DNA of 64,000 bases from Chelonobacter sp050613185 (GTDB taxonomy: Bacteria > Pseudomonadota > Gammaproteobacteria > Enterobacterales > Pasteurellaceae). This document shows, piece after piece, positions 9,544 to 19,447 of the stretch. How positions within the stretch are numbered: the stretch's first letter is position 1; each line of letters opens with the position of its first letter. Under the pieces are notes generated by a model. The model was not told where the DNA came from. It searched no databases and saw only the letters and a list, made by a program, of their open reading frames with translations. A program made the position numbers and the translations under genes. The stretch is from contig NZ_CP192511.1 in NCBI RefSeq assembly GCF_050613185.1, positions 2,542,001 to 2,606,000 of the forward strand, given 5' to 3'.

Positions 9544-10503
9544 TTATTTTAGCAAAAAACGCCCCTGCGCAATACGGATTAAGGTTGCCACAAACAGCAA
9601 GGCAATACCAATGCTGCCAAACCAAAACAGCGGTAAACCGATCGCCTCAATGCCCTGCAAATCGGCTTGCGTTAAATAAATGCCAACATTTGCCAATGAA
9701 CCTAAACCGAATGAGAATCCCCAAAAACCGAGGCTGAAACCGTTGGTATAAATCCAAGGAAACAAGCGCGCCAGAAACAGCACCTGCAACAAGCCATAAC
9801 CGAGCAATATCAAGCTAATGGTATCTACTGCGCCCCCGTTTAAGTGAAAATAGGCGTTGCCGGCAACAAACGCCGGCGCCAACTGAATGCCGATTACCGG
9901 TCGAACCGCGTCATCCAACGGATTTAAATTACGCAAACGCTGCAACACCGCCGGTTCCAAGGTTAGCCATGAAATCAGCCCCATGCCGAAAAACACCATG
10001 CCCCATGCAGTATAACCTAATTCGGCAAGTGCGGTCGCGCTGACAAAATTGGCGGCAACCGTGGGTAAATAGATAACCGGCGTTGTGGCTTCGGCTTTAT
10101 GGATACCGCGCCATAAGCCGGCCGAACGGTAGGCGGCAAACAGCAATTGTCCGACAGTACCTAATGCAATTAAACTAACGCCAAGCGGTTTAGCCCATGA
10201 TAATAACGACATACCGAATAGCATGGCGGTTATCGGAATCAAACTGATAAAACAGCAGATCACCAAATGATGTAATTCCGCTTGCGCGCTCTGCCGTGCC
10301 ACAACCCATTTGGCAATATAAACCGCCAACAGCGCTAACCAAATCACGCCGCTGACGCACAGCAACATTTCATCTATCCATTGCGGCAAACCGGCAAACA
10401 ACGCCGCGGCATGATGCCATGCCAGACCGATGGAAAACAAACCCAGCGTAATACCAAAATAGTTGACTGGAATCGGGAATGGCTTTGGAACAGGTTGGTT
10501 CAT
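9544..10503 (-). CDS. tehA: SLAC1/TehA-family (TDT) transporter
   Basis: A very hydrophobic 319-aa protein with about ten transmembrane segments. Segments such as VNYFGITLGLFSIGLAWHH near the N-terminus and GFWGFSFGLGSLANV in the last third match the tellurite-resistance/dicarboxylate transporter (TDT) family, which includes TehA, an anion-channel homologue of plant SLAC1. The physiological substrate is not shown by the sequence. No tehB methyltransferase gene is next to it, so a tellurite role should not be assumed. Confidence 0.8.
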   Translation of the reverse strand: MNQPVPKPFPIPVNYFGITLGLFSIGLAWHHAAALFAGLPQWIDEMLLCVSGVIWLALLAVYIAKWVVARQSAQAELHHLVICCFISLIPITAMLFGMSLLSWAKPLGVSLIALGTVGQLLFAAYRSAGLWRGIHKAEATTPVIYLPTVAANFVSATALAELGYTAWGMVFFGMGLISWLTLEPAVLQRLRNLNPLDDAVRPVIGIQLAPAFVAGNAYFHLNGGAVDTISLILLGYGLLQVLFLARLFPWIYTNGFSLGFWGFSFGLGSLANVGIYLTQADLQGIEAIGLPLFWFGSIGIALLFVATLIRIAQGRFLLK

Positions 10504-10601
10504 AGAAACTAACTCACAAAATTGGTCAATGTAAATAGGGTGAGATTATTTTACGCCTAATCGCTAAAAATCATGACCGAAATATATTAAAAACAATGTA
10601 A

Positions 10602-10629
10602 ATAGGGCAACCACAATGGATTGCCCTAT
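10602..10629 (-). terminator. candidate fabB terminator
   Basis: A 9-bp perfect stem (ATAGGGCAA / TTGCCCTAT) with a 10-base loop, 22 bases past the fabB stop on the minus strand. The T tract that follows is weak and interrupted. Confidence 0.6.
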
Positions 10630-10650
10630 CCGATAAATCATAATGCCCGG

Positions 10651-11868
10651 TTATTCGTAACGCTTGAAAATCAAGGTGGCGTTAGTGCCGCCGAAACCAA
10701 AGCTGTTTGACATCACGATATTCAGTTTTTTATCGGTTTGCACTTCGGTAATAATGTTCATTCCTTGCGCTTTTTCATCCAATTCTTCGATGTTAATACT
10801 CGGTGCGATAAAATCGTGGTTTAGCATTAACAAGGAATAAATCGCTTCATGCACACCTGCCGCTCCTAATGAGTGCCCGGTCATGGCTTTAGTCGAAGAA
10901 ATCGCCGGGGTGTTATCGCCGAATACCGCTCTTACCGCTTCCAATTCTTTGACATCGCCAACCGGGGTTGAGGTGCCGTGCACGTTCAAATAATCAATTG
11001 GCGCGTCAATCGTTGCCATCGCCTGCTGCATACAACGCACCGCACCTTCGCCGCTTGGCGCGACCATGTCATAGCCGTCGGAAGACGCGCCGTAACCGAC
11101 GATTTCGGCATAAATGGTTGCGCCGCGTGCTAACGCGTGTTCCAACTCTTCCACTACGACGATACCGCCGCCGCCGGCGATAACGAAACCGTCACGGGCG
11201 GCGTCGTAAGTACGCGAGGCTTTTTCCGGCGTATCGTTGTATTTAGTCGATAATGCCCCCATCGCGTCAAATTCACAGGCGCATTCCCATGCCAATTCTT
11301 CCGCCCCGCCGGCAAACACCACATCTTGTTTACCGAGTTGGATCAATTCGACCGCATGTCCGATACAGTGGGCCGAAGTGGCACAAGCCGAGCTGATACT
11401 GTAGTTGACGCCGCGGATTTTAAACGGTGTCGCCAAACAAGCGGACACGCTGGACGCCATGGTTTTGGTCACGGCATAAGGTCCGATGGCTTTCACGCCG
11501 CGCGGTCCGCGCATGGCGTCTGCGGCAACGATCTGCCCGTGTGCCGAGCCGGTACCGGCGCCGACCACCAAACCGGTGCGGTTATTCGACACCATTTCAT
11601 CGGTCAATCCCGAATGTTCAATCGCTTCCTGCATCGAAAGATAAGCATAAGCTGCGGCGTCGCCCATAAAGCGCATGATTTTACGGTCGATCAACTCTTT
11701 CGGATCGAGTTTCACCGTACCCGCAATATGGCTGCGCATGCCCACTTCGATAAATTCCGGTACAGTTGTAATCCCGGATTTACCTTGTTGCAACGACGCC
11801 AATACTTCTGCTTTATTATTACCAATACTTGAAATGATACCGTAGCCGGTGATAACTGCTCTTTTCAT
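10651..11868 (-). CDS. fabB: 3-oxoacyl-[acyl-carrier-protein] synthase I
   Basis: Beta-ketoacyl-ACP synthase I (405 aa) of type II fatty-acid synthesis, needed for elongating unsaturated intermediates. The Cys-His-His triad is visible: SSACATSAH (C162), VHGTSTPVGD and TGHSLGAAG. The C-terminal SFGFGGTNA is conserved. It is divergent from mnmC, an arrangement also found in other gammaproteobacteria. Confidence 0.95.
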   Translation of the reverse strand: MKRAVITGYGIISSIGNNKAEVLASLQQGKSGITTVPEFIEVGMRSHIAGTVKLDPKELIDRKIMRFMGDAAAYAYLSMQEAIEHSGLTDEMVSNNRTGLVVGAGTGSAHGQIVAADAMRGPRGVKAIGPYAVTKTMASSVSACLATPFKIRGVNYSISSACATSAHCIGHAVELIQLGKQDVVFAGGAEELAWECACEFDAMGALSTKYNDTPEKASRTYDAARDGFVIAGGGGIVVVEELEHALARGATIYAEIVGYGASSDGYDMVAPSGEGAVRCMQQAMATIDAPIDYLNVHGTSTPVGDVKELEAVRAVFGDNTPAISSTKAMTGHSLGAAGVHEAIYSLLMLNHDFIAPSINIEELDEKAQGMNIITEVQTDKKLNIVMSNSFGFGGTNATLIFKRYE

Positions 11869-12081
11869 TTACTCCAATCCTTACTCGAAATGCGATAATT
11901 AAAAAATTTATGTCAAAATTTCAACTTACAACTGTTAGCTGAACAAGTTACTATGAAAATAAAATAATGCAAGTTTTTATTGCCTGCCGACGGGTTTTAA
12001 CCCTCTCGCTTGCTCAAAAAACAGACAGCATTTTCACCCCTAAGGATTTCGCGCTACAATAAGCAAAATCCACAAACCATA

Positions 12082-14133
12082 ATGCCTATGAACAAGACGC
12101 TCAAAACCGCCTCAGCCCGGCTGAGTTTTACCGCTGATAATACGCCGCTTTCGTTACAGTTTGATGACATCTACTTTTCCGTACAAGACGGTTTGGCCGA
12201 AAGCCGTTATGTTTTTCTGCAAGGAAACAACTTGTTGCAACGTTGGCAGCAGCATGCGCAACCGCACTTTGTGATCGCCGAAAGCGGTTTTGGCAGCGGT
12301 TTGAACTTTTTTGCCTGTGTGCAGCTGTTCCGTGAATTTCGTCGCCAAAATCCTGCGCATAAACTAGCCCGCTTATATTTTCTCTCGTTTGAAAAATACC
12401 CGCTAACCCCGCAACAACTGCAACAAGCGCACCGCACTTTGCCGCAATTCGCCGCATTGAGCCGACGCCTGTGCCGCCATTATCCGTTTGCGCTGAACGG
12501 ATGCCACCGTTTGCATTTCGACGACACGATTTTGGATCTGTGGTTCGGCGATATTCAAGATAATTTGCCGCTGTTGGGCGATTATATGCGGCAAAAAATC
12601 GACGCGTGGTTTTTGGACGGTTTTGCGCCGAGTAAGAATCCGCAGATGTGGAATGATGATCTTTACCAAGCGATGTCTCGTTACAGTAAGCCCAATGCCA
12701 CCTTTGCCACCTTTACCGCGGCAAGTGCGGTGCGCAAGGGCTTGCAAGCCGCGGGGTTCACGGTGGCAAAGCGGAAAGGCTTTGCGCATAAACGCGAGAT
12801 GTTATGCGGTTATAAAAATCCAAATCACGCGCCGCAAATGCAAACGCCGTGGTATTTGGCGCAAAGTGCGGTCGGCGATGTGAACGAAGTTGCAATTATC
12901 GGCGGCGGCGTTGCCTCGCTGTTCACCGCACTTTCCTGTTTAAAACGCGGCTTAAAAGTCACCGTGTATTGCGAAGATCCGCAACCTGCGCTGAATGCCT
13001 CAGGCAATAAACAGGGCGCACTCTATCCGCAATTGAGCGATGATGATCGGCGTAACAGCCGTTTTTATGCGCACGCGTTTGGTTATGCATTGCAACAGAT
13101 TCAGGATGTTATCGAGCAAGGCGTTGCGTTTGAATCCGGCTGGCAAGGGGTGGCAATTTGCGCGTACAACTGTAAGGTCAAACAAAAATTGGCACACATT
13201 GCGGCGCAACAATGGGGCGATGATTTATTCCGTCTGTGCGACCAAAGCGAACTTAGCCGTTTAAGCGGAATCGAGTTGCCTTGCGACGGCGCGTTTATTG
13301 CCAAAGGCGGTTGGCTTGCGCCGCAACAACTGGTGCAAAACGGTTTTGCCCATTTGCAAACCGTCTATCCACACGATGGACAAAAGTGCGGTTTAACGAT
13401 TCGTTTCAACCAATCGATCACGGAACTGAACCCGCAAGAAAACGGTTGGCGATTAAATAACGCACAAGGCGAACATTTCCAACACCAAGTGGTGATGTTG
13501 GCAAACGGACATCGATTAACCCAATTCCGCCAAACAGAACGGCTGCCGCTGTACCCGGTGCGCGGACAGGTCAGCCAAATCCGAACCGGCGCACAGTTGC
13601 GCCATTTAAAAACGGTGTTGTGCTATGACGGCTATTTAACGCCGGCGGATTGGCAGCAACAAAGCCATTGTATCGGTGCCAGCCATGTGCGCAACAGTGC
13701 CGACCGCACTTTTAGTCCGGCGGAGCAACACCAGAATGTGGAAAAAATTCAGCACAATTTAGCCGGTTGCGCTTGGTTGAGAGAAGTCAACGCCGAGGAT
13801 AATCAAGCCCGTATCGGGGTGCGTTGCAGCACGCGCGAGCGTTTGCCGATCATGGGTTGCGTACCGCACTTTGCACAAACCGCCGAACAATACCGCAACC
13901 TGTTCAATCTACGCCGTCGCCGTCAAGCGATTGCTCCTGCGCCGGTGTATCCGAATCTGTATCTTATCGGCGCACTCGGTTCACGCGGTTTAACGTCTGC
14001 GCCGTTATTGGCGGAAAGCTTGGTTTGTCAGGTTTTAGGCGAGCCGCTGCCGCTGGGCGAAGATATTTTGCATGCCCTCAATCCAAACCGCACTTGGCTA
14101 CGCAAATTGTTGAAAGGCACGCCGTTGGGATAA
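12082..14133 (+). CDS. mnmC: tRNA 5-methylaminomethyl-2-thiouridine biosynthesis bifunctional protein
   Basis: Two-domain enzyme (683 aa) finishing mnm5(s2)U at the tRNA wobble position. The N-terminal part is a SAM-dependent methyltransferase (ESGFGSGLNFFAC, then WFLDGFAPSKNPQMW). The C-terminal part is an FAD-dependent oxidoreductase that removes the carboxymethyl group (dinucleotide fold VAIIGGGVASLFTAL, then GNKQGALYPQL). The reading frame is open from a TTG at 12010, but the ATG at 12082 (or the one at 12088) gives the normal N-terminus ending in the LSFTADNTPLS region. Several uptake signal sequences lie inside the gene. Confidence 0.94.
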   Translation: MPMNKTLKTASARLSFTADNTPLSLQFDDIYFSVQDGLAESRYVFLQGNNLLQRWQQHAQPHFVIAESGFGSGLNFFACVQLFREFRRQNPAHKLARLYFLSFEKYPLTPQQLQQAHRTLPQFAALSRRLCRHYPFALNGCHRLHFDDTILDLWFGDIQDNLPLLGDYMRQKIDAWFLDGFAPSKNPQMWNDDLYQAMSRYSKPNATFATFTAASAVRKGLQAAGFTVAKRKGFAHKREMLCGYKNPNHAPQMQTPWYLAQSAVGDVNEVAIIGGGVASLFTALSCLKRGLKVTVYCEDPQPALNASGNKQGALYPQLSDDDRRNSRFYAHAFGYALQQIQDVIEQGVAFESGWQGVAICAYNCKVKQKLAHIAAQQWGDDLFRLCDQSELSRLSGIELPCDGAFIAKGGWLAPQQLVQNGFAHLQTVYPHDGQKCGLTIRFNQSITELNPQENGWRLNNAQGEHFQHQVVMLANGHRLTQFRQTERLPLYPVRGQVSQIRTGAQLRHLKTVLCYDGYLTPADWQQQSHCIGASHVRNSADRTFSPAEQHQNVEKIQHNLAGCAWLREVNAEDNQARIGVRCSTRERLPIMGCVPHFAQTAEQYRNLFNLRRRRQAIAPAPVYPNLYLIGALGSRGLTSAPLLAESLVCQVLGEPLPLGEDILHALNPNRTWLRKLLKGTPLG

Positions 14134-14144
14134 ATAGAAAAAAA

Positions 14145-14164
14145 TGAGCCGCAACTGCGGCTCA
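14145..14164 (-). terminator. phoU/pst operon terminator
   Basis: Perfect 8-bp stem TGAGCCGC / GCGGCTCA with an AACT loop. Read on the minus strand it is followed by a run of T, so it terminates the pst-phoU transcript; it sits between the convergent mnmC and phoU genes. Confidence 0.85.
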
Positions 14165-14181
14165 GACTAGGATTTCAGCTG

Positions 14182-14871
14182 TTAAAACACACGCTCGGTC
14201 GTTTCGCGCACATCTTCGCCTTTCAAGTAATAATAGATAAATTCGCAGATATTTTGGCAACGGTCGCCGATACGTTCAATCGCCCGAGCGGCTAAAAGTG
14301 CGGTCAGCAAACTGTCAATACTGTCCGGCGCAATCCGCATTCCTTCTTTCACATCTGTCATAATCTCTTTATAGCGCTCGTCAATTTTAATATCGCGCAC
14401 GTATACGCTTTTCGCTTCTTCCAAACTCATGCTGGAAAATGCGCGTAAGGTATCATGCAACATCGCAATTGCGTCTTGCGTCATGACATCAATCTTATCT
14501 TGCAATCTTTTCTCAATTTTAACGTCATCATGCAAGGCGGTTTGGCTCATCTTATCCACCGAATCGCCGATACGCTCTAATTCGGAAGCGACTTTTAAAA
14601 TCGTGATGATAAAGCGCAGATCATCGGCTAACGGCTGGCGACGGGCAATCAAAGTGACGCATGCCTCGTCAACCGCCACCTCCATCGAGTTGACCTGTTG
14701 ATCGCCTTCCACTACATCGTTTGCGCTAATCTCGGCATTGCCTTTCATTACTTGCAACGCATCATACAGCTGTTTTTGCACCAAACTGCCCATGGTCAGC
14801 AACAACGATAATAGGTGGCTTAAATCACGATCATATTGTCTTATGATGTGTTTTTTTTCATTTAATGTCAT
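14182..14871 (-). CDS. phoU: phosphate signalling complex protein PhoU
   Basis: PhoU (229 aa) links the Pst transporter to PhoR and holds the Pho regulon off when phosphate is plentiful. It is all-helical, with two PhoU repeats, each carrying the metal-binding type motif (LERIGDSVDKM about residue 95 and IERIGDRCQNI near residue 200). It is the last gene of pstSCAB-phoU. No phoB or phoR is in the window. Confidence 0.95.
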   Translation of the reverse strand: MTLNEKKHIIRQYDRDLSHLLSLLLTMGSLVQKQLYDALQVMKGNAEISANDVVEGDQQVNSMEVAVDEACVTLIARRQPLADDLRFIITILKVASELERIGDSVDKMSQTALHDDVKIEKRLQDKIDVMTQDAIAMLHDTLRAFSSMSLEEAKSVYVRDIKIDERYKEIMTDVKEGMRIAPDSIDSLLTALLAARAIERIGDRCQNICEFIYYYLKGEDVRETTERVF

Positions 14872-14896
14872 CTTTTTCTCCTTTTAACCGGGGTTT

Positions 14897-15685
14897 CTAG
14901 CCGAAACGTCCGGTAATGTAATCTGCGGTTCTGCCGTCTTTCGGACGGTTGAACATCATTTCCGTTTCGCCGTGTTCGATAATGTCGCCCAAATACATAA
15001 ACACCGTGTAGTCGGAACAACGCGCCGCCTGTTGCATATTATGGGTGACGATCACCACGGTATACTCTTTTTTTAACTCAAGAATCAAGTCTTCAATCAT
15101 CCCGGTCGAAATCGGGTCGAGTGCCGAACAGGGTTCGTCCAGTAGCAATACTTCCGGTTTAATCGCAATGCCGCGTGCGATACACAGACGCTGCTGCTGC
15201 CCACCCGAGAGGCTGTAACCGCTCTTGAACAGTTTGTCTTTGGTTTCATTCCACAGCGCGGCTTTGCTTAACGCCCACTCGACGCGTTCGTCCATTTCAG
15301 GTTTCGACAGTTTTTCAAACAAACGCACCCCGAAAGCAATATTATCATAGATCGACATCGGGAACGGCGTCGGTTTTTGGAACACCATGCCGACTTTGGC
15401 ACGCAGTAAGGAAATGTCTTTTTTGCTGCTGATGATATCTTCGCCGTCCAATAAAATTTGCCCTTCCGCCCGTTGTTCCGGATAAAGCGCATACATTTTG
15501 TTAAAAGTACGCAACAAAGTGGATTTACCGCAACCGGACGGACCGATAAACGCCGTGACTTTATTGGCTTCGATGTCCAAATTCAGATTTTTCAAGGCAT
15601 GAAAATCGCTGTAGTAAAAGTTGAGATCTTTTACTTCGATAATTTTTTTGCCTGCTTCGGTTTTATTCAAATCAATAATGCTCAT
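14897..15685 (-). CDS. pstB: phosphate ABC transporter ATP-binding protein
   Basis: ATPase (262 aa) of the high-affinity phosphate importer. Walker A GPSGCGKSTLL, the PstB-typical Q-loop VGMVFQKPTPFPMSI, signature LSGGQQQR and Walker B VLLLDEPCSALDPIS are all intact. It follows pstA by 10 bases. Confidence 0.97.
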   Translation of the reverse strand: MSIIDLNKTEAGKKIIEVKDLNFYYSDFHALKNLNLDIEANKVTAFIGPSGCGKSTLLRTFNKMYALYPEQRAEGQILLDGEDIISSKKDISLLRAKVGMVFQKPTPFPMSIYDNIAFGVRLFEKLSKPEMDERVEWALSKAALWNETKDKLFKSGYSLSGGQQQRLCIARGIAIKPEVLLLDEPCSALDPISTGMIEDLILELKKEYTVVIVTHNMQQAARCSDYTVFMYLGDIIEHGETEMMFNRPKDGRTADYITGRFG

Positions 15686-15695
15686 CGGTTATTCC

Positions 15696-16577
15696 TTACT
15701 TCTTCTCTTTATTTTTAAATACAACGCGCGCCAAGATATTTAATAGTAACACCGCGAACGTGATAATCAGTACTCCGGTCCAAGCCAATTCTTGCCAATT
15801 GGTAAACGGGCTGGAAGCGAATTTATAAATCGTCATCGGCAAACTCGCCAGCGGTTTACTCATATCCAAACTCCAGAATTGGTTGGAAAGTGCGGTAAAC
15901 ATCAATGGTGCGGTTTCGCCGGCAATACGCGCCACACTCAATAACACCCCAGTGATCACCCCGGCAGTCGAAGCGCGTAAGGTAATCGACAGAATCATCT
16001 TCCATTTCGGCGTTCCTAGGGCATACGCCGCTTCACGCAAGTTATTCGGAATCAGATTCAGCATATTTTCGGTGGTACGAATCACAATCGGAATTTGCAG
16101 CAAGGCCAAGGCGACAACTCCCGCCCAACCGGAGAAATTACCAAACGGCGCCACAAACAGCACGTAGACAAATAGCCCGATAACAATCGACGGTGCCGAC
16201 AACAGAATGTCGTTCACAAAACGCATGCCTTCCGCCAACCACGATTTTTTGCCGTATTCCGACAGATAAATCCCGACCAAAATGCCCAACGGGGTGCCGA
16301 CAACCGTGGCTAAGATCACCATCATCAAGCTTCCGACAATCGCATTCGCTAATCCGCCGGTTTCCGCATTCGGTGCGGGGGTCATTTCTAAGAAAATATC
16401 CAACGATAAGCCGGCAATCCCTTTTTCCAAAGTGGTGAACAAAATCCAGACCAACCAGATTAAGCCGAACACCATCGCCAACATCGCAATTGCAATCGCA
16501 ATATTATTGATCATACGGCGTTTGTTTTGTAACCGCTGTTTGACAATTTCGTATTTATTGTTGGTTGCAGTTGCCAT
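15696..16577 (-). CDS. pstA: phosphate ABC transporter permease
   Basis: Inner-membrane permease (293 aa) with about six transmembrane segments. The cytoplasmic EAA-like loop (LREAAYALGTPKWKMILSI) contacts PstB. The start codon overlaps the pstC stop by one base, so translation is probably coupled. Confidence 0.96.
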   Translation of the reverse strand: MATATNNKYEIVKQRLQNKRRMINNIAIAIAMLAMVFGLIWLVWILFTTLEKGIAGLSLDIFLEMTPAPNAETGGLANAIVGSLMMVILATVVGTPLGILVGIYLSEYGKKSWLAEGMRFVNDILLSAPSIVIGLFVYVLFVAPFGNFSGWAGVVALALLQIPIVIRTTENMLNLIPNNLREAAYALGTPKWKMILSITLRASTAGVITGVLLSVARIAGETAPLMFTALSNQFWSLDMSKPLASLPMTIYKFASSPFTNWQELAWTGVLIITFAVLLLNILARVVFKNKEKK

Positions 16578-17536
16578 TACTTCGCCCCCTCATTTTTCGA
16601 CAGACGACGCACCAAAAGTTTGGATACGATTAACACTAATAAGGTGATAGCAAACAAGATTAAGCCTAATTCCATTAAGGCGGAAATATGCATATCGGAT
16701 TCGGCTTCGGCAAATTCGTTGGCAATTGCCGAGGTAATGCTATTACTCGGCATGTACAACGACAAGCTGTCGAGTTGGTAAGTATTTCCGATCACGAACG
16801 TTACCGCCATGGTTTCGCCCAAGGCACGCCCTAAACCCAGCATGATCGCGCCGACCACACCGCTCTTGGTGTAAGGCAGCACAATGCGCCATACCACTTC
16901 CCAAGTGGTGCAGCCCACTCCGTACGCCGATTCTTTCATCAACGCCGGGGTTTGTTCAAACACATCACGCATTACCGAAGCAATGTAGGGAATAATCATA
17001 ATCGCAAGGATAATCCCGGCGGCTAAAATTCCGATCCCGAAACTTGGACCGGAAAATAACGAACCGATAATCGGGAAACCGGAAACCACTTCACCAACCG
17101 GACGTTGGAAATATTTGGCAAACAACGGAGCAAAAATAAAAAAGCCCCACATCCCGTAAACGATACTCGGCACTGCCGCCAAAAGCTCAATCGCCGTCCC
17201 CAACGGGCGGCGCAGCCATTGCGGCGCTAATTCAGTCAGAAAAAACGCAATCCCGAAACTTGCCGGAACCGCAATAATCAAGGCGATGAGTGACGTGACC
17301 AACGTTCCGTAAATCGGCACAAGCGCACCATATTGATCTAAAGGCGGATTCCATTCTTTTGACCAAAGAAAAGCAATCCCGAATTCTTTCATTGCCGGCA
17401 GGGAAGAAATGATCAGCGAAAGAATAATTCCCCCAAGAATTAACAACGTCAGATAAGTTGAAAATCTGACCAGTAATTCAAAAAAAATATCACCTTTCTT
17501 ACTTGGTGATATTACCGCTGAGGATTTATTTGACAT
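16577..17536 (-). CDS. pstC: phosphate ABC transporter permease
   Basis: Partner permease of PstA (319 aa), with about six transmembrane segments and the coupling loop KESAYGVGCTTWEVVWRIV. Separated from pstS by 75 bases containing a strong hairpin. Confidence 0.96.
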   Translation of the reverse strand: MSNKSSAVISPSKKGDIFFELLVRFSTYLTLLILGGIILSLIISSLPAMKEFGIAFLWSKEWNPPLDQYGALVPIYGTLVTSLIALIIAVPASFGIAFFLTELAPQWLRRPLGTAIELLAAVPSIVYGMWGFFIFAPLFAKYFQRPVGEVVSGFPIIGSLFSGPSFGIGILAAGIILAIMIIPYIASVMRDVFEQTPALMKESAYGVGCTTWEVVWRIVLPYTKSGVVGAIMLGLGRALGETMAVTFVIGNTYQLDSLSLYMPSNSITSAIANEFAEAESDMHISALMELGLILFAITLLVLIVSKLLVRRLSKNEGAK

Positions 17537-17571
17537 ATTACGTCCTTTCTAAATAAATCGTTAGGAAATAA

Positions 17572-17595
17572 AACGGAGTGTGTTCACACTCCGTT
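17572..17595 (-). terminator. intercistronic hairpin between pstS and pstC
   Basis: An almost continuous palindrome, AACGGAGTGTG / CACACTCCGTT (11-bp arms). On the minus strand it is followed by TTTATTT. Such a hairpin after the binding-protein gene usually works as a partial terminator or RNA stabiliser, allowing more PstS than membrane components. Confidence 0.75.
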
Positions 17596-17611
17596 GAGTT
17601 GACATCCGGAA

Positions 17612-18667
17612 TTAGTAAAGCGCTTTTCCGTCTTTATCAACAATATTTGCTTTCCAAGCTGATTTAATGGTATCAACAACTGATTTTGGTAAGACGGCAT
17701 AGTCTAAAGCCAAGGCTTCATCGCCGCCTTTATCCAACGCCCACTCAAAGAATTTCAAGGTTTCGGTCGCACGCTCTACGCTACCCGGTTGTTTTTCAAC
17801 CAAAATGAAAGTCGTTGAAGTGATAGGCCATGCATTCGCCCCTTTTTGTTGAGTCAAATCTTGGGCGAAAGAGCTGTTCCAATCGGCACCGGCAGCCGCA
17901 TTACTGAAGCTGTCAGAGCTAGGACGCACCACTTCACCGTCAGCGGAAATTAAACTGGCATACGGTAAGTTGTTTTGTTTGGCATAAGCATACTCAACAT
18001 AACCGATTGCGCCGTCAAGTTGTTGGATTGAAGCGGAAACCCCTTCGTTGCCTTTACCACCGAATGAACCCGGCGCCCATTGTACGGTTGAACCCGACCC
18101 CACTTTTTCTTTCCACTCTGCGCTGACTTTTGACAAATAGCTGGTGAACACGAAAGTGGTGCCTGAACCGTCAGCACGGCGGATAACCGCGATGTCTTTG
18201 TTTGGTAAATTCAGATTCGGATTCAATTTCTTGATCGCTTCGTCATTCCATTTTTTCACTTTGCCCAAATAGATGTCAGCCACGGTATTACCGTCTAACA
18301 CCAATTCACCACTCTTGATTCCGTCCAAGTGAACCGCCAACACCACACCGCCGATGACGGTCGGGAATTGGAATAAACCTTCTTTTGTCAATTCTTCATC
18401 TTTCATCGGCGCGTCAGTTGCACCGAAATCGACGGTTTTGGCGATGATTTGTTTTTTGCCGCCGGAAGAACCGATACTTTGATAATTGACACGGTTTTTG
18501 GTTTCTTTTTGATAAGTGTCAGCCCATTTTGCATAAATCGGCGCCGGGAATGATGCGCCTGCGCCGGTAATATCAACCGCAACGGCACTATTCGCCGCCA
18601 ATACCATGGTTGAACCCATTAATGCGAATAACGAAGTACGGACAAATTTATTTTTGATAGCTTTCAT
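17612..18667 (-). CDS. pstS: phosphate ABC transporter substrate-binding protein
   Basis: Periplasmic phosphate receptor (351 aa). A Sec signal peptide (FVRTSLFALMGSTMVLAA, cut near NSAVAV) precedes the mature chain starting DITGAGASFPAPIYAKW. Phosphate-binding loops are visible: IGSSGGKKQI, DFGATDAPM and RRADGSGTTFVFTSYL. First gene of the pst operon; an AAGGAGA site precedes the start. Confidence 0.97.
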   Translation of the reverse strand: MKAIKNKFVRTSLFALMGSTMVLAANSAVAVDITGAGASFPAPIYAKWADTYQKETKNRVNYQSIGSSGGKKQIIAKTVDFGATDAPMKDEELTKEGLFQFPTVIGGVVLAVHLDGIKSGELVLDGNTVADIYLGKVKKWNDEAIKKLNPNLNLPNKDIAVIRRADGSGTTFVFTSYLSKVSAEWKEKVGSGSTVQWAPGSFGGKGNEGVSASIQQLDGAIGYVEYAYAKQNNLPYASLISADGEVVRPSSDSFSNAAAGADWNSSFAQDLTQQKGANAWPITSTTFILVEKQPGSVERATETLKFFEWALDKGGDEALALDYAVLPKSVVDTIKSAWKANIVDKDGKALY

Positions 18668-19066
18668 GAGAGTCTCCTTAAAGTAAAAGTATTAAATCTG
18701 ATGATTCTCGACCTTATGGCAGCCCATTTCTGCCCCGCCACATAAAACTTATGGCACGAATATAGACCAATATTTTTATCAGGCAAGCCCTTTTTTCCTT
18801 GCGAAAACCAACAAAAAAGCTAGTTATGACGCTATTTTTATTTTATTATCTTTATGAAATAGAATATTTTTTTATTTTTGTCATATAACTGTCATAAAAC
18901 AAAAAAGTTTAACTGCCTATTTTTTAAACAGCGATATCCACTCTAACCGCACTTTACGATATTGTCACCGAAAAACAGCCGTTTGCATTGCATTTCTCCA
19001 AAGCGAAAAAGCGGCAATAATCCTTTTGTTTTTAGCGGATTTTTGTTACACTTCACAACCTCATTT
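18668..19066 (-). promoter_or_regulatory. pstS upstream region with Pho box
   Basis: A 399-base AT-rich gap between pstS and ssrA. At 18879-18896 lies TTGTCATATAACTGTCAT, which matches the PhoB box consensus (CTGTCATAWAWCTGTCAY) at all but the first base. Facing pstS, a TATTCT hexamer at 18861-18866 lies 12 bases beyond the box and could be the -10. The repeats read towards ssrA, opposite to the usual orientation relative to the regulated gene, and the pstS start is about 210 bases away. No open frame is convincing here. Confidence 0.75.
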
Positions 19067-19431
19067 GGGGCTGATTCTGGATTCGACGGGATTGGCGAAG
19101 CCCAAGGTGCATGTCGAGGTGCGGTAGGTCTCGTAAACAAACCGCAAAACAATAGTCGCAAACGACGAAAACTACGCTTTAGCAGCTTAATAACCTGCTC
19201 ATAGCCTTCTCTCCCCAGCTTCCGCTCGTAAGGCGGGGATCAAGAGGAGTCATCCCAAACGAGATCGCGTGGACGCCTCCGCTTGCGGATCGAAACGTTA
19301 AATTGAATCAAGCTAGCTTATCTGTCGCGTGTCTGTCCGCAGTAGGTAAGTGAAATTAAAGACCGACTAAACATGTAGGACTGAAGGTAGAGTAATTTCG
19401 GACAGGGGTTCAAATCCCCTCAGCTCCACCA
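19067..19431 (+). ncRNA. ssrA: transfer-messenger RNA (tmRNA)
   Basis: The 5' end GGGGCTGATTCTGGATTCGA and 3' end GGTTCAAATCCCCTCAGCTC followed by CACCA form the tRNA-like domain. The tag frame starts at the GCA resume codon (19158) and runs to TAA at 19188-19190, encoding ANDENYALAA, the typical proteolysis tag of the gammaproteobacteria. Length is 365 nt. tmRNA rescues stalled ribosomes with SmpB. Its 3' end is a common integration target for tyrosine-recombinase elements, and an integrase gene follows 184 bases later. Confidence 0.98.
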
Positions 19432-19447
19432 AAAAATATATCGTTAC

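Noticed and set aside
9544..10503. Tellurite resistance operon
   Set aside because: Only a TehA-type transporter is present; no tehB or other tellurite gene is next to it.
19067..19431. A tRNA gene at the 3' end of this segment
   Set aside because: The tRNA-like end belongs to ssrA; the tag frame and 5' half show it is tmRNA.
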